A DNA stretch of 33,129 nt from Thermoleophilaceae bacterium (GCA_019683805.1 JADGHQ010000024.1:1-33129), one strand, 5' to 3'. Shown: positions 7,967 through 15,677, counted from the first letter of the stretch. Notes: generated from the letters alone by a model not told the origin. Made by a program: numbers and translations.

Positions 7967-9040
7967 CTACGCGCCGTTGAGGATCTGCGAGCAGCGCGCG
8001 AGCGCCTCGGCGTTGCTCGGCCCGGCCTTGCGCAGGCAGTCGGTGTAGCGCCGGAAGTCCTCGGCGCTCGGCGACGACGCGGACGGGCCGGCGCCGCTGC
8101 CGGGCGCGGCTCCCGTCTCCCCGCCGGCGCTCCCCGCCCCGGACAGGGCCGCGATCTGCGACTGCAGATCCGAGAGCGGGAGGGCCTTGCGCGGCGGCGT
8201 GATCGGCCTGGCCGAGCCCACGTGGGCGAGCTCCATGTCGAAGGAGAGGCTGCCGCTCTCGATGCCGTTCACGCGCGCGCGCTCGTCCTTGGGCACCTCG
8301 AAATCGAGGTCGACCGAGATGCGCCGCAGCGAATGGTCCGACTTGGCCGCGTAGACGTCGATGCGCGGATCCCGCACGATCCTCTCGATGTCGCGCTTCT
8401 GCGCGTCGGTGAGCGGCTGCGGCCTCGACGCGCCGCCCAGGCTCGCCGGCGCCTTGCGCAGCGCGCTGTCGAGGTCGTCGAGCATGCGGCCGATGTCGAG
8501 GGCGCCGGAGACGTGCGTGGTCCGCTCGCCCGCGACCGTCGCATCGCCCTCGTCCCTGGCGTTCGCGATCCAGCTGCGGGGGTCGATGCCGAGCCGGGCG
8601 AGCCCCTGCTGCTTGCGCTGCCTCTCGTCCTGCCGGAGCTGCCGGTTGATGCGCGCGACCTGCGCCTCGCCGAGCTCGTACGACTGGCCCTGCAGCGTGA
8701 GCCACACGTTCTTGTCGGTCGTCGTCAGGCCCAGCGGCAGCGAGCTCCCGCCCGAGCCGATCGACGCCTGCAGGTCGAGCCCCGGCAACTTGCCCGGGCC
8801 GTTGTCGTGGAAGGGCCCGGAGACGTGCGCCACGAGAGGGCCGTGGAAGCCCGCGAGCCCCTTGATGTCGAGCCGCGCGTCGATCGTGACGTCCGCGCTC
8901 GGGATGGTCTTCTCGAAGGCGGTCGCGAGCAGGTCCTTCGCGGCGGGGTCGCCGCCCCCGCCGCCCCCGCCGCCGCAGGCGGCGAGCACGGCCGCAAGAC
9001 CGGCGAGGAGGAGGGCGAGGGTCGTGAGTCGAGATCGCAT
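7967..9040 (-). CDS. lipoprotein, LppX/LprAFG-like
   Basis: Exported lipoprotein of 357 aa. Residues 1-21 form a signal peptide with lipobox LAAC (Cys22), followed by a Gly8 run. The mature part begins with a block typical of LppX/LprG-like folds (LLATAFEKTIPSADVTIDARLDIKG), where a half-barrel holds a lipid ligand. Residues about 140-240 include a charged helical insert, and the C-terminal 60 aa are Gly/Ser/Pro-rich and end with a short Cys-containing helix (FRRYTDCLRKAG, LARCSQIL), which could form a disulfide. Ligand and role are unknown; lipid or glycolipid handling at the membrane is an inference from the fold. It is divergent from the C5-epimerase-like gene. Confidence 0.8.
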   Translation of the reverse strand: MRSRLTTLALLLAGLAAVLAACGGGGGGGGDPAAKDLLATAFEKTIPSADVTIDARLDIKGLAGFHGPLVAHVSGPFHDNGPGKLPGLDLQASIGSGGSSLPLGLTTTDKNVWLTLQGQSYELGEAQVARINRQLRQDERQRKQQGLARLGIDPRSWIANARDEGDATVAGERTTHVSGALDIGRMLDDLDSALRKAPASLGGASRPQPLTDAQKRDIERIVRDPRIDVYAAKSDHSLRRISVDLDFEVPKDERARVNGIESGSLSFDMELAHVGSARPITPPRKALPLSDLQSQIAALSGAGSAGGETGAAPGSGAGPSASSPSAEDFRRYTDCLRKAGPSNAEALARCSQILNGA

Positions 9041-9112
9041 CGCGAGCGGTGCGCATCGAGGGTATCCGATCGGTCAGCGGCCGCGCGCGACCTTGCGCGG
9101 CATGGGATCCTC

Positions 9113-10669
9113 ATGCCGGGAATGAGGAGGCGCCTCCCGATCGCGCTCTGCACCGTCGCCGCCGCCCTCGCGGCCGCGCAGGCCGCGGCCGCCTCGCCCG
9201 TCTACGTCGTGCGCGGCGACCGCGTCGAGCTGACCGACGACCCGACGCTGCCGGCCGACGACCTGCCGACCGGGCCGGCCGCCTGCGCCCGGCCGCAGCC
9301 CGCGCCCGCGCGTGCCCGCGCCGCCGCGGGGCCGAGCGTGGGCGACGCGCTGCACGACGCCTACGCCCACCACCGGATCACGCGAGCGCAGGACGCCGAG
9401 TACCGCGGCATGTACGCCGCCGCGCGGCGCGCGCACGGCCGGCTCTCGGGCCTGCGGCGCAGCGAGCTCGGCGCGGCGATCCGCACGCTGCAGCAGATCG
9501 CCGCGCGCGGGCAGCTCAGCGCCTCCCGCATGCCCGCGCTATTCCTGCAGCTCGAGCGCAACACCGAGCTCTGGTCGCGGCGGCCGATCCCGCCGCGTCC
9601 CGTGATCCACCCCGACCCGTGCGCGGCGTTCTTCCCCGCGCGCTCCGGCGCGCGCGCCCGCGCGGCGCAGCCGACGCGCATGACCTTCGGCGACAGCCCG
9701 CTGATCTTCCAGTGGTACCCCGGCAACGGGCTGCAGATCCAGCCGCTCGCGAACTTCGGCAAGGCGAACGGGCTCTGGAGCGCGTGCACGCGGACGCCGC
9801 CGAGCAGGGACTGCGACCTCGACACGCTGCGCCGGCTGCTCGACGACCTCGTCTCGATCGCGTCGCGCCGCGGCAGCCTCACGGCGTGGGAGTACTGGTT
9901 CCCGTTCGGCGGAGGCTCGCCGCCGTGGATCAGCGGGCTCACCGAGGGCACCGCGATCCAGGCGCTCGCGCGCGGCTACGCGCTCTTCGGCGACCGCAGG
10001 TACCTCGACGCGGCGCGCGACGCGCTCGGGGCCTTCCGCGCCGGCCCGCCCCTGGGCGTGCGCCGCCCCGTGCCCGGCGGCGCGCGCTACCTCGAGTACT
10101 CGTTCGCGCCGTCGCTCTTCATCGTCAACGGCTTCCTGCAGGCGGTGATCGGGCTGCACGACTACGCCGAGATCGCGAGGTCCCCGACCGCGCGCAGGCT
10201 CTACCGGGAGGGCGAGCGGGTCGCCGCGCGGGACCTGCCGCGCGCGGACACCGGCGCGTGGTCGCTCTACTCGCTCGGCGGAGCGGAGTCCGACCTCAAC
10301 TACCACCGGCTGCTGCGCGACTTCGCCCAGGGGCTCTGCGACCGCACGCGCAAGGCCGTCTACTGCCGCACCGCCGCGCGCTTCGCCGCGTACATGAAGC
10401 GCCACCCGCGCCTCAGCTTCAGGGGCCCGAGGACGGCGCGCGCGGGGCGCGCCACGCCGATCCGCTTCCACCTCTCGAAGATCTCGTGCGTGCAGGTGAC
10501 CGTCACGCGCGGCGGCCGCACCGCGTTCTCCTCGCGAGCCTCCTACGGGCACGGCCACCGGAGCGTGACCTGGGTGCCGCGCGCGCCCGGCCGCTACCGG
10601 GTGCGACTCGAGGCGGCGGACCTGCGCAACCACCACACGGTCGCGCTCGGAACGATCGCCGTCAGGTAG
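9113..10669 (+). CDS. secreted D-glucuronyl C5-epimerase-like protein
   Basis: A 518-aa exported protein. From the second Met (9122) the N-terminus is a clean Sec signal peptide (MRRRLPIALC then an Ala-rich core ending AAAASP), so either 9113 or 9122 may be the start; neither has a good SD. After a Pro/Ala linker and a helical domain (about 95-165), the central part carries the helical-barrel signature of the glucuronyl C5-epimerase C-terminal domain: FQWYPGNGLQIQPLANFGKAN, WEYWFPFGGG, GLTEGTAIQALARGYALF, YLEYSF and GAWSLYSLGG. The C-terminal 75 aa look like a beta-sandwich domain. The family epimerises glucuronate in heparan-type and alginate-like polymers, but a bacterial substrate is unproven. 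A role in modifying an exopolysaccharide or cell-wall glycan is inferred. Confidence 0.8.
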   Translation: MPGMRRRLPIALCTVAAALAAAQAAAASPVYVVRGDRVELTDDPTLPADDLPTGPAACARPQPAPARARAAAGPSVGDALHDAYAHHRITRAQDAEYRGMYAAARRAHGRLSGLRRSELGAAIRTLQQIAARGQLSASRMPALFLQLERNTELWSRRPIPPRPVIHPDPCAAFFPARSGARARAAQPTRMTFGDSPLIFQWYPGNGLQIQPLANFGKANGLWSACTRTPPSRDCDLDTLRRLLDDLVSIASRRGSLTAWEYWFPFGGGSPPWISGLTEGTAIQALARGYALFGDRRYLDAARDALGAFRAGPPLGVRRPVPGGARYLEYSFAPSLFIVNGFLQAVIGLHDYAEIARSPTARRLYREGERVAARDLPRADTGAWSLYSLGGAESDLNYHRLLRDFAQGLCDRTRKAVYCRTAARFAAYMKRHPRLSFRGPRTARAGRATPIRFHLSKISCVQVTVTRGGRTAFSSRASYGHGHRSVTWVPRAPGRYRVRLEAADLRNHHTVALGTIAVR

Positions 10670-10678
10670 CGCCGGGGG

Positions 10679-10684
10679 TAGAGT
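10679..10684 (+). promoter_or_regulatory. candidate -10 box upstream of the ArsA-like gene
   Basis: TAGAGT, ten bases before ATG 10695, in the short gap after the epimerase-like gene. No SD precedes the ATG. This is the loosest member of the leaderless-like set because of its longer spacing. Confidence 0.3.
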
Positions 10685-10694
10685 GGCGCCGTCG

Positions 10695-11885
10695 ATGGCG
10701 CCTCGCACGATCCTCTACACGGGCAAGGGCGGAGTGGGGAAGACGAGCGTGGCGGCGGCCACGGCGCGCCGCTGCGCCGCGGCGGGGCTGCGCACGATCG
10801 TGCTCTCCACCGATCCGGCGCACAGCCTGTCCGACTCGCTCGAGGCGGAGCTAGGGGGCGCGCCCACGCCCGTGGCGCCCAACCTGTTCGCGCAGGAGGT
10901 GCAGGCCCAGGAGCAGATGGAGCGCCACTGGGAGGCGGTGCAGGACTGGCTCGGCGAGCTGCTCGCCGAGCGCGGGCTCGACCGCATCGCCGCCGAGGAG
11001 CTGACGGTGCCGCCCGGGATGGACGAGCTGTTCTCGCTGCTCGAGATCAAGCGCCACCACGAGGAGGGGGAGTACGACGCGATCGTCGTCGACTGCGCGC
11101 CCACCGGCGAGACGCTACGGCTGCTCTCGTTCCCCGACGTGGCGCGCTGGTGGCTCGAGAAGGTCTTCCCCTGGGAGAGGCGGTTGGTGGCCGCGGCGAG
11201 GCCGTTCGCCCGCACCCTGCTCGACGCGCCGCTGCCCGGCGAGGCGGTGTTCGACGACGTGCAGCGGCTCGTGCGCAACCTCGTCGCGATGAACGCGATC
11301 CTCCGCGACCGCTCTGCCACCTCGATCCGGCTCGTGATGAGCCCGGACCGCATGGTGATAAAGGAGGCGATGCGGACCTTCACCTACCTCAACCTCTACG
11401 GCTTCCTGACCGACGCCGTGGTGGTGAACCGGGTGTTCCCGGCCGAGGTCGAGGGCGGCTACTTCGACGCCTGGCGCGCCGCCCAGGCCGAGCACCTGGA
11501 GCTCGTGCGCTCGGCCTTCTCCCCCGTGCCGATCCTCTCCGCGCCGTACTTCGAGCGCGAGGTGGCGGGCGGCGAGATGCTCGACCGCCTCGCGGCCGAG
11601 CTGTTCGGGGAGGTCGACCCGGCGGGGGTGCTGCACGCGGAGCTGGCCCAGGAGCTCTCGGCCGCGAACGGCTCGGCGACGCTGCGACTGCCGCTGCCCT
11701 TCGTCGAGAAGGGCGACGTCGAGCTGAAGAAGATCGGCCTCGAGCTGATCGTGCGGATCGGGCCGCAGAAGCGGACGATCATGCTGCCCCGGACGATGGC
11801 GGGCTACCGCCCGCGCGGCGCGCGCCTGGAGGGCGGCGCGCTCGAGGTCTCGTTCGAGGAGGCGAATGGCGAGCGCGCGGGCTGA
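10695..11885 (+). CDS. ArsA/Get3-family ATPase with C-terminal HSP20-like domain
   Basis: Cytoplasmic P-loop ATPase of 396 aa. Deviant Walker A GKGGVGKT is at residues 10-17, switch I TDPAHSLSD follows, then VDCAPTGETLRLL and a switch around the VVVNRVFP nucleotide-base loop, all hallmarks of ArsA/Get3. It has only one ATPase domain. The last 75 aa (LRLPLPFVEKGDVELKKIGLE onward) form a beta-rich HSP20-like domain seen on many bacterial ArsA-type proteins. The metal-binding cysteine triad of true ArsA is absent (only two Cys are present) and no ArsB or ArsR lies nearby, so arsenite export is unlikely. A protein-targeting or chaperone role is a guess by analogy with Get3. GTG at 10683 is an alternative start. 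It overlaps the next ORF by 20 bases. Confidence 0.88.
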   Translation: MAPRTILYTGKGGVGKTSVAAATARRCAAAGLRTIVLSTDPAHSLSDSLEAELGGAPTPVAPNLFAQEVQAQEQMERHWEAVQDWLGELLAERGLDRIAAEELTVPPGMDELFSLLEIKRHHEEGEYDAIVVDCAPTGETLRLLSFPDVARWWLEKVFPWERRLVAAARPFARTLLDAPLPGEAVFDDVQRLVRNLVAMNAILRDRSATSIRLVMSPDRMVIKEAMRTFTYLNLYGFLTDAVVVNRVFPAEVEGGYFDAWRAAQAEHLELVRSAFSPVPILSAPYFEREVAGGEMLDRLAAELFGEVDPAGVLHAELAQELSAANGSATLRLPLPFVEKGDVELKKIGLELIVRIGPQKRTIMLPRTMAGYRPRGARLEGGALEVSFEEANGERAG

Positions 11886-12204
11886 GGGGGCGGGCGCGCG
11901 GCCGCGGCCCGCGGAGACCGGAGGGGAGCGCGCAGGCAGCGTGCCGCCCCGCCGGGACGAGGCCGATCGGGAGGCGCGCGCCGCGGGCGGGCCGCCGCCG
12001 CGGGCCGCCCTCGGGCCCGATCTCGCGCCGCTGCTGCTCCTGCTCGAGGCCGCCCGCGCCGGGCTGCCGCGCGAGCTGAGCGCCCAGCTCACCGCGCTGC
12101 TGCGCGAGCTCCTGCTCACGCTGCGCGCCCTCATCGACTGGTACCTCGAGCGCCTCGAGCGGCCTGACAGCGGGCCGGCGGTCGAGGACATCCCGATCGA
12201 GTGA
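11866..12204 (+). CDS. small conserved protein coupled to the ArsA-like ATPase
   Basis: A 112-aa protein of unknown function. The first 48 residues are Arg/Ala/Pro-rich and probably disordered; residues 50-101 form an amphipathic Leu-rich helical segment (DLAPLLLLLEAARAG, LLRELLLTLRALIDWYLERLE) and the tail is acidic. Its ATG lies inside the last codons of the ATPase gene, a 20-base overlap that implies translational coupling and a functional link. The Leu-rich helix could be a membrane-surface or partner-binding helix; as a client-binding accessory of the ATPase it would make sense, but that is speculation. Confidence 0.7.
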   Translation: MASARAEGAGARPRPAETGGERAGSVPPRRDEADREARAAGGPPPRAALGPDLAPLLLLLEAARAGLPRELSAQLTALLRELLLTLRALIDWYLERLERPDSGPAVEDIPIE

Positions 12205-12216
12205 CCGCCCGAGCCG

Positions 12217-12232
12217 GCGCGGCGCCCCGCGC
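12217..12232. terminator. hairpin between convergent genes
   Basis: Six-bp stem GCGCGG/CCGCGC with loop CGCC, between the coupled small ORF (stop 12204) and the 68-aa ORF (stop 12235). No T tract. Confidence 0.45.
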
Positions 12233-12234
12233 TC

Positions 12235-12441
12235 TCAGACGACGCGGATGTGGCGGATCGACGCCTCGTCGGGGAGCTTGTCGAGCACCTGGCGGATGAC
12301 CTGCTGGACGTCCCGTTCCTCGTGGCCGTAGTCATCGAGCATCGACTTGAGCGCCGTGAAGGTCACCTTGAGCTGCGGGGGCGTCAGCTCGAGGTGGTAG
12401 GCGATGTCGTCGGGGCCGATCAGGCCGCTCTCCTCGGTCAT
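12235..12441 (-). CDS. conserved hypothetical, 68 aa
   Basis: A small acidic soluble protein (starts MTEESGLIGPDDIAYHLEL) predicted as three helices with a final beta-like IRHIRVV. ATG at 12441 has an excellent ribosome site (GGAGGGAG, about 5 bases away), which supports it as a real gene. It converges on the 112-aa ORF across a hairpin and is divergent from the EVE-domain gene. No domain recognised. Confidence 0.7.
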   Translation of the reverse strand: MTEESGLIGPDDIAYHLELTPPQLKVTFTALKSMLDDYGHEERDVQQVIRQVLDKLPDEASIRHIRVV

Positions 12442-12576
12442 CCCGTCTCCCTCCGTCGAAAGGTGCGCTCGACCTCACTGTCCCATCGCGCGCCGCGGCG
12501 CGCAACGCGGTCGGGCGAGCGCCCCACCGGCGCCGCCGGCTCGGCCGCCCCCCTCGGCCGGGCGCCGCCGCAGGGG

Positions 12577-12582
12577 TAATCT
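12577..12582 (+). promoter_or_regulatory. candidate -10 box for leaderless EVE-domain gene
   Basis: TAATCT followed by 7 bases and GTG at 12590; no SD. The bases after the hexamer (TTGGCCG) recur after the matching box of the MoxR gene at 18031. Confidence 0.5.
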
Positions 12583-12589
12583 TGGCCGC

Positions 12590-13051
12590 GTGGCCCAAGC
12601 CGTGCCGAAGACCTGGATCCTCACCGGCTCGCTCGACAACTTCCGCGCGACCCGCCACCACGGCTTCCGCGTGATCGGCGCCAAGGAGCGCCGGCGGCGG
12701 CTCGCGGAGCAGATCGAGCCCGGCGACCGGATCGTGCTGTACGTGACCGGCGTGCAGGCCTTCGGCGGGATCCTGCGCGTGACCGGCGAGATGTACGAGG
12801 ACCGCTCGCGGATCTGGCCCGGCAAGCCGGACAAGCCCGACCCCTACCCCTGGCGCTTCGAGACCGAGCCGGTCGTGGTGCTCGACGAGAGCGACTTCGT
12901 GCCCGCAGAGGAGCTCGCGCCCGAGCTCGAGCACGTCCGCAAGTGGCCCCGGGAGCACTGGCGGCTCGCCTTTCAGGGCCAGCTCCGCACCGTCTCCGAG
13001 GCCGACGCCCGGCTGCTCGAGCGGCGGATCCGGGAGGCCGTCCCGGCATGA
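12590..13051 (+). CDS. EVE-domain protein
   Basis: A 153-aa protein made of a single EVE (PUA-like) domain: TWILTGSLDNFRATRHHGF at the start, the basic RVIGAKERRRRLAEQI segment, GDRIVLYVTGVQAFGGILRVTG in the core and a C-terminal helix. EVE domains of the PUA superfamily bind modified bases in DNA or RNA. Freestanding forms occur widely and are often annotated only as EVE-domain proteins. GTG at 12590 is chosen for the TAATCT box just upstream; GTG at 12602 is an in-frame alternative. The stop overlaps the ATG of a 36-aa micro-ORF by 4 bases (ATGA). No restriction enzyme lies nearby, so a defence role is not supported here. Confidence 0.85.
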   Translation: MAQAVPKTWILTGSLDNFRATRHHGFRVIGAKERRRRLAEQIEPGDRIVLYVTGVQAFGGILRVTGEMYEDRSRIWPGKPDKPDPYPWRFETEPVVVLDESDFVPAEELAPELEHVRKWPREHWRLAFQGQLRTVSEADARLLERRIREAVPA

Positions 13052-13158
13052 CGTCGGGCGGCTCGCACAAGCCGCCCGAAGAGCGCGTCCGCACGCTCCT
13101 GCTGCGGGGCGACGACGTGATGAAGAGCCAGGGGCCGGAGGGCCCTCCGCGCGCTTGA
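13048..13158 (+). CDS. 36-aa micro-ORF coupled to the EVE gene
   Basis: A short basic peptide (starts MTSGGSHKPPEERV, centre TLLLRGDDVMK) whose ATG overlaps the EVE stop as ATGA and whose stop overlaps a possible TTG start of the next gene as TTGA. The centre looks like the start of a longer helical protein family, so it may be the truncated remnant of one. Double four-base overlaps favour real translation over chance, but the length makes this tentative. Confidence 0.45.
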   Translation: MTSGGSHKPPEERVRTLLLRGDDVMKSQGPEGPPRA

Positions 13159-13745
13159 GGCACGTCCGGCGCCACACCGTCGAGGAGGGGCAGCGCGGCG
13201 GCGGCCGCTCCGATCGCCTGACGCTCGCGGGCACGTGGCGCCGGCTCGGCCCGGAGCAGCGCGTCGCCGCGATCGCCGCGCTGCTGCTCGTGGTGAGCAC
13301 GTTCGGCCCGTTCTCGCTCGTCGAGGCGGCGGAGATCCTCACGGCGCTGGGCGTGCTGGCGCTCGTGCGCGCGCGCGCCGAGGGGCGCCTGTTCCACCTC
13401 CCGTTCGGGGACGGCGCCGTGATCGCCGCCGCCGGGGTGTGGTCGGCGATGTTGATCTTCATCCGGCTGCTCGACAGGCCGCTCGGCCAGAACCTGCTGG
13501 CGCTGGTGTGCGCGGCGATCCTCGTAGCCGCCGGGGTGAGGGAGCGGGCGCGGCGCGGCCCCGACGACCTGCCCGAGGAGGTGGCGGGCGGGCGCGAGCG
13601 CTCGTGGCTCGCCGAGACCGAGCGGCTCGGGACGAGGCCGTCGCCCACGCCGCGCCCGCCGCGCAGGCGCGCCGACGCGCGCACCGAGCCGCTCGGCGAG
13701 CCGCCCGGATGGGAGGGGGATCCTCCCACCGAGCGGCTGCCGTGA
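13155..13745 (+). CDS. small integral membrane protein, conserved hypothetical
   Basis: A 196-aa protein with a charged N-terminus (about 35 aa), three to four hydrophobic helices between residues 36 and 125 (RVAAIAALLLVVSTFGP, LTALGVLALV, AVIAAAGVWSAMLIFI, LLALVCAAILVAAG), and a long Pro/Arg-rich cytoplasmic tail ending PPTERLP. Function unknown. The TTG start at 13155 is tentative: it has no SD but overlaps the micro-ORF stop, which suggests re-initiation. A hairpin follows at 13755-13771. Confidence 0.65.
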   Translation: MRHVRRHTVEEGQRGGGRSDRLTLAGTWRRLGPEQRVAAIAALLLVVSTFGPFSLVEAAEILTALGVLALVRARAEGRLFHLPFGDGAVIAAAGVWSAMLIFIRLLDRPLGQNLLALVCAAILVAAGVRERARRGPDDLPEEVAGGRERSWLAETERLGTRPSPTPRPPRRRADARTEPLGEPPGWEGDPPTERLP

Positions 13746-13754
13746 ACCGAGCCT

Positions 13755-13771
13755 CTCCTGCCGCGCGGGAG
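13755..13771. terminator. hairpin between convergent genes
   Basis: Six-bp stem CTCCTG/CGGGAG (one G-T wobble) with loop CCGCG, between stops at 13745 and 13777. No T tract. Confidence 0.4.
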
Positions 13772-13776
13772 GTGGC

Positions 13777-14307
13777 CTAGCGGCTCGCCGCCTGGGTCGC
13801 GCTCGTGGGGAGGTCGTCGGGAGCCGGCACCACCTGCGGCGCCCGCTCGCGCTCCTCGGCGCCGACCGCGATCAGGCGGTCGATGAGCTCGAGCGCCTCG
13901 GCGTGCATGCCGTCGGGGTCGAGCGAGCGCCTGACCGCGCGGGCCGCGTAGACGCCGGCGCGCTCCGCGCCGATCGCCGAGAGGACGCGCAGGCGCAGCC
14001 GCGGCGCGTGCGTGAAGCGGCGCGAGTACTCGAGGCAGAGCTCGATCCGCTGGCGCTCGACCTGCTTGGACGACTTCGTGCCGACGACCGCCGCCGCGTA
14101 GCGGTACAGGTCCTGCCGGCGTCGATGGTCCACCCAGTCGTTGTAGGTGCGCAGGAAGCCGCCGATCACGGGGCAGACCGAGCGCGGACGGTCGCTGAAC
14201 GGCTCGTTCGCGAGCATCGAGGCCAGCTCCATGACGCAGACGCCCTCGTCGGGCGAAGCGTGCTTCCCCCTGCTCAGCCTCACGGTCTGGTGGCTCACAG
14301 GCGTCAT
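13777..14307 (-). CDS. conserved hypothetical, 176 aa
   Basis: A soluble protein of unknown function. I take ATG at 14307 because AGAAGGAG lies about 7 bases upstream and because the protein then starts MTPVSHQTVRLSRGKHASP. The first 60 residues, with GVCVMELASMLA, PFSDRP and SVCPVIGGFLRTYND, form a block that I recall from many actinobacterial genomes and that is the conserved core; the rest is helical (residues 60-150) with a disordered tail. Two Cys (24 and 44) flank the core. It is single on its strand, with the 170-base gap to the citrate synthase gene upstream. Confidence 0.75.
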   Translation of the reverse strand: MTPVSHQTVRLSRGKHASPDEGVCVMELASMLANEPFSDRPRSVCPVIGGFLRTYNDWVDHRRRQDLYRYAAAVVGTKSSKQVERQRIELCLEYSRRFTHAPRLRLRVLSAIGAERAGVYAARAVRRSLDPDGMHAEALELIDRLIAVGAEERERAPQVVPAPDDLPTSATQAASR

Positions 14308-14478
14308 GGCCCTTCTCCTTCTGTCGCTTCCTGGGACTGCTCTTGCTCTGCGCGTCCACTCCGACGCGCCTTGGAGTCGTCTGACCGGAGCTTTCCCGGG
14401 ATCGAGCGAGTCAGTCCTCGGAAAGGCCGGAGAGGGCGCCATGGCCGAAGCCGGCGCATGGTCGGTGGGCGCCGCCGG
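14308..14478. other. intergenic region, nothing recognised
   Basis: Upstream region of the 176-aa gene and downstream of citrate synthase on the same strand. Apart from the ribosome site next to 14307 I see no clear -10/-35 pair, dyad or hairpin. Confidence 0.5.
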
Positions 14479-15579
14479 CTAGGCCGCCCGCGCCTCGCCG
14501 CCCCCGACCGCGTCCCACGGGCGCGGGCCGGGGCCGACGTAGCGGGCCGTAGGCCGGACGAGCCTGCCCTCGCGCTTCTGCTCGAGGATGTGAGCCGACC
14601 AGCCGGCCACGCGCGCACACGCGAACATCGGCGTGAACAGCTCGGGCGGCACGCCGGCGAAGTCCAGCACCACGGCCGACCAGAACTCCACGTTCGTCGC
14701 GAGCACCCGATCGGGCTTGCGCGCCTTCAGCTCCGCGAGCGCGGCCTCCTCGAGCGCCTCCGCCACCTCGAGCCGCGGCGCGCCGAGCTCGCGGGCGGTC
14801 CGGCGCAGGACGCGGGCCCGCGGGTCCTCGGCGCGGTAGACGCGGTGGCCGAAGCCCATCAGCCGCTCGCCGCGGTCGAGCACGGCCCTCACGTAGCGCT
14901 CGGCGTCGCCGGTCCGCTCGACCTCGGCGATCATCTCGAGCACGCGCGAGGGCGCGCCGCCGTGCAGCGGCCCCGACAGCGCCCCGACCGCGGCCGACAG
15001 GCAGGCGGCCGCGTCGGCGCCGGTGGAGGCCACGATGCGCGCGGTGAACGTGGAGGCGTTCATGCCGTGCTCGGCGGCCGAGGTCCAGTAGGCGTCGATC
15101 GCCTTCACGTGCCGGGGGTCCGCCTCGCCCCGCCAGCGGATCAGGAAGCGCTCGGGGATCGTGCGGGCCTTGTCGACCTCGCTCTGGGGTACGGGCGGCC
15201 GCCCCGGCCCCCGGGCCGACTGGGCGACGAACGAGAGCGTCATCACAGAGGCGCGCGCGAGATCCTCGCGCGCCTGCTCGTCCGAGATGTCGAGAAGCTG
15301 CTTGAGGCCCCACTCCGGCGCGAGCATGGCCAGCGCGGACTGGATGTCGACGCGCGCGTCGCCCGAGCGGACGGTGAGGGTGTGCGGCTCGGCGGGAGGC
15401 ATGCCCGGCTCGTAGGAGCCGTCCACGAGGAGGCCCCACACGTTCTCGAAACGGACTCTCCCGACGAGGTCCTCGATGTCGACGCCGCGGTAGCGGAGGG
15501 CGCTTCCCTCCTTGTCCGGCTCGGCGATCTCGGTGGCGAAGGCGACTACGCCCTCGAGCCCCGACTGAACGTCCGTCAT
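14479..15579 (-). CDS. citA: citrate synthase, CitA (citrate synthase 2) type
   Basis: Condenses oxaloacetate and acetyl-CoA in the citric acid cycle. At 366 aa it matches the smaller actinobacterial citrate synthase 2. The conserved segments are present: EHGMNAS (His171), GPLHGGAPSRVLEM (His206, catalytic), MGFGHRVYRA (His245, oxaloacetate binding) and the C-terminal HILEQKREGRLVRPTARYVGP. The catalytic Asp of standard enzymes (NVDFYSG) is Glu298 here (NVEFWSA), which I recall as the usual form in the CitA subfamily. The region before residue 60 is shorter than in E. coli GltA, as expected for the non-NADH-inhibited type. ATG at 15579 has AAGGAGG five bases upstream. The gene is back to back with the cytochrome P450. 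Confidence 0.92.
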   Translation of the reverse strand: MTDVQSGLEGVVAFATEIAEPDKEGSALRYRGVDIEDLVGRVRFENVWGLLVDGSYEPGMPPAEPHTLTVRSGDARVDIQSALAMLAPEWGLKQLLDISDEQAREDLARASVMTLSFVAQSARGPGRPPVPQSEVDKARTIPERFLIRWRGEADPRHVKAIDAYWTSAAEHGMNASTFTARIVASTGADAAACLSAAVGALSGPLHGGAPSRVLEMIAEVERTGDAERYVRAVLDRGERLMGFGHRVYRAEDPRARVLRRTARELGAPRLEVAEALEEAALAELKARKPDRVLATNVEFWSAVVLDFAGVPPELFTPMFACARVAGWSAHILEQKREGRLVRPTARYVGPGPRPWDAVGGGEARAA

Positions 15580-15671
15580 CCAGCCTCCTTCTGCAGGAAC
15601 GGAGCGGGAGGATAATGGAGCGCCGGTGAGCGCTTCGGCCGGGGCGCCGCATCGAACGCGCCCCGATCGGG

Positions 15672-15677
15672 TACGCT
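15672..15677 (+). promoter_or_regulatory. candidate -10 box for leaderless P450 gene
   Basis: TACGCT followed by 7 bases and ATG at 15685, with no SD. No convincing -35 was found. Confidence 0.4.

Noticed and set aside
7934-9112. A long + strand frame running into the C5-epimerase-like gene, opposite the lipoprotein
   Set aside because: It is antisense to the clearly coding lipoprotein, has an Arg/Ala-rich low-complexity translation and no SD. The real gene begins at the signal peptide near 9113-9122.
10695-11885. Arsenic resistance function for the ArsA-like gene
   Set aside because: Arsenite-binding cysteines are absent, and no arsB, arsC or arsR lies nearby.
12590-13051. A modification-dependent defence system around the EVE-domain gene
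   Set aside because: No nuclease, methyltransferase or helicase is adjacent; a lone EVE domain does not support it.
13903-15615. A 570-codon + strand frame opposite citrate synthase
   Set aside because: Low-complexity Arg/Ala/Val/Gly translation with no domain; a typical shadow of high-GC genes.
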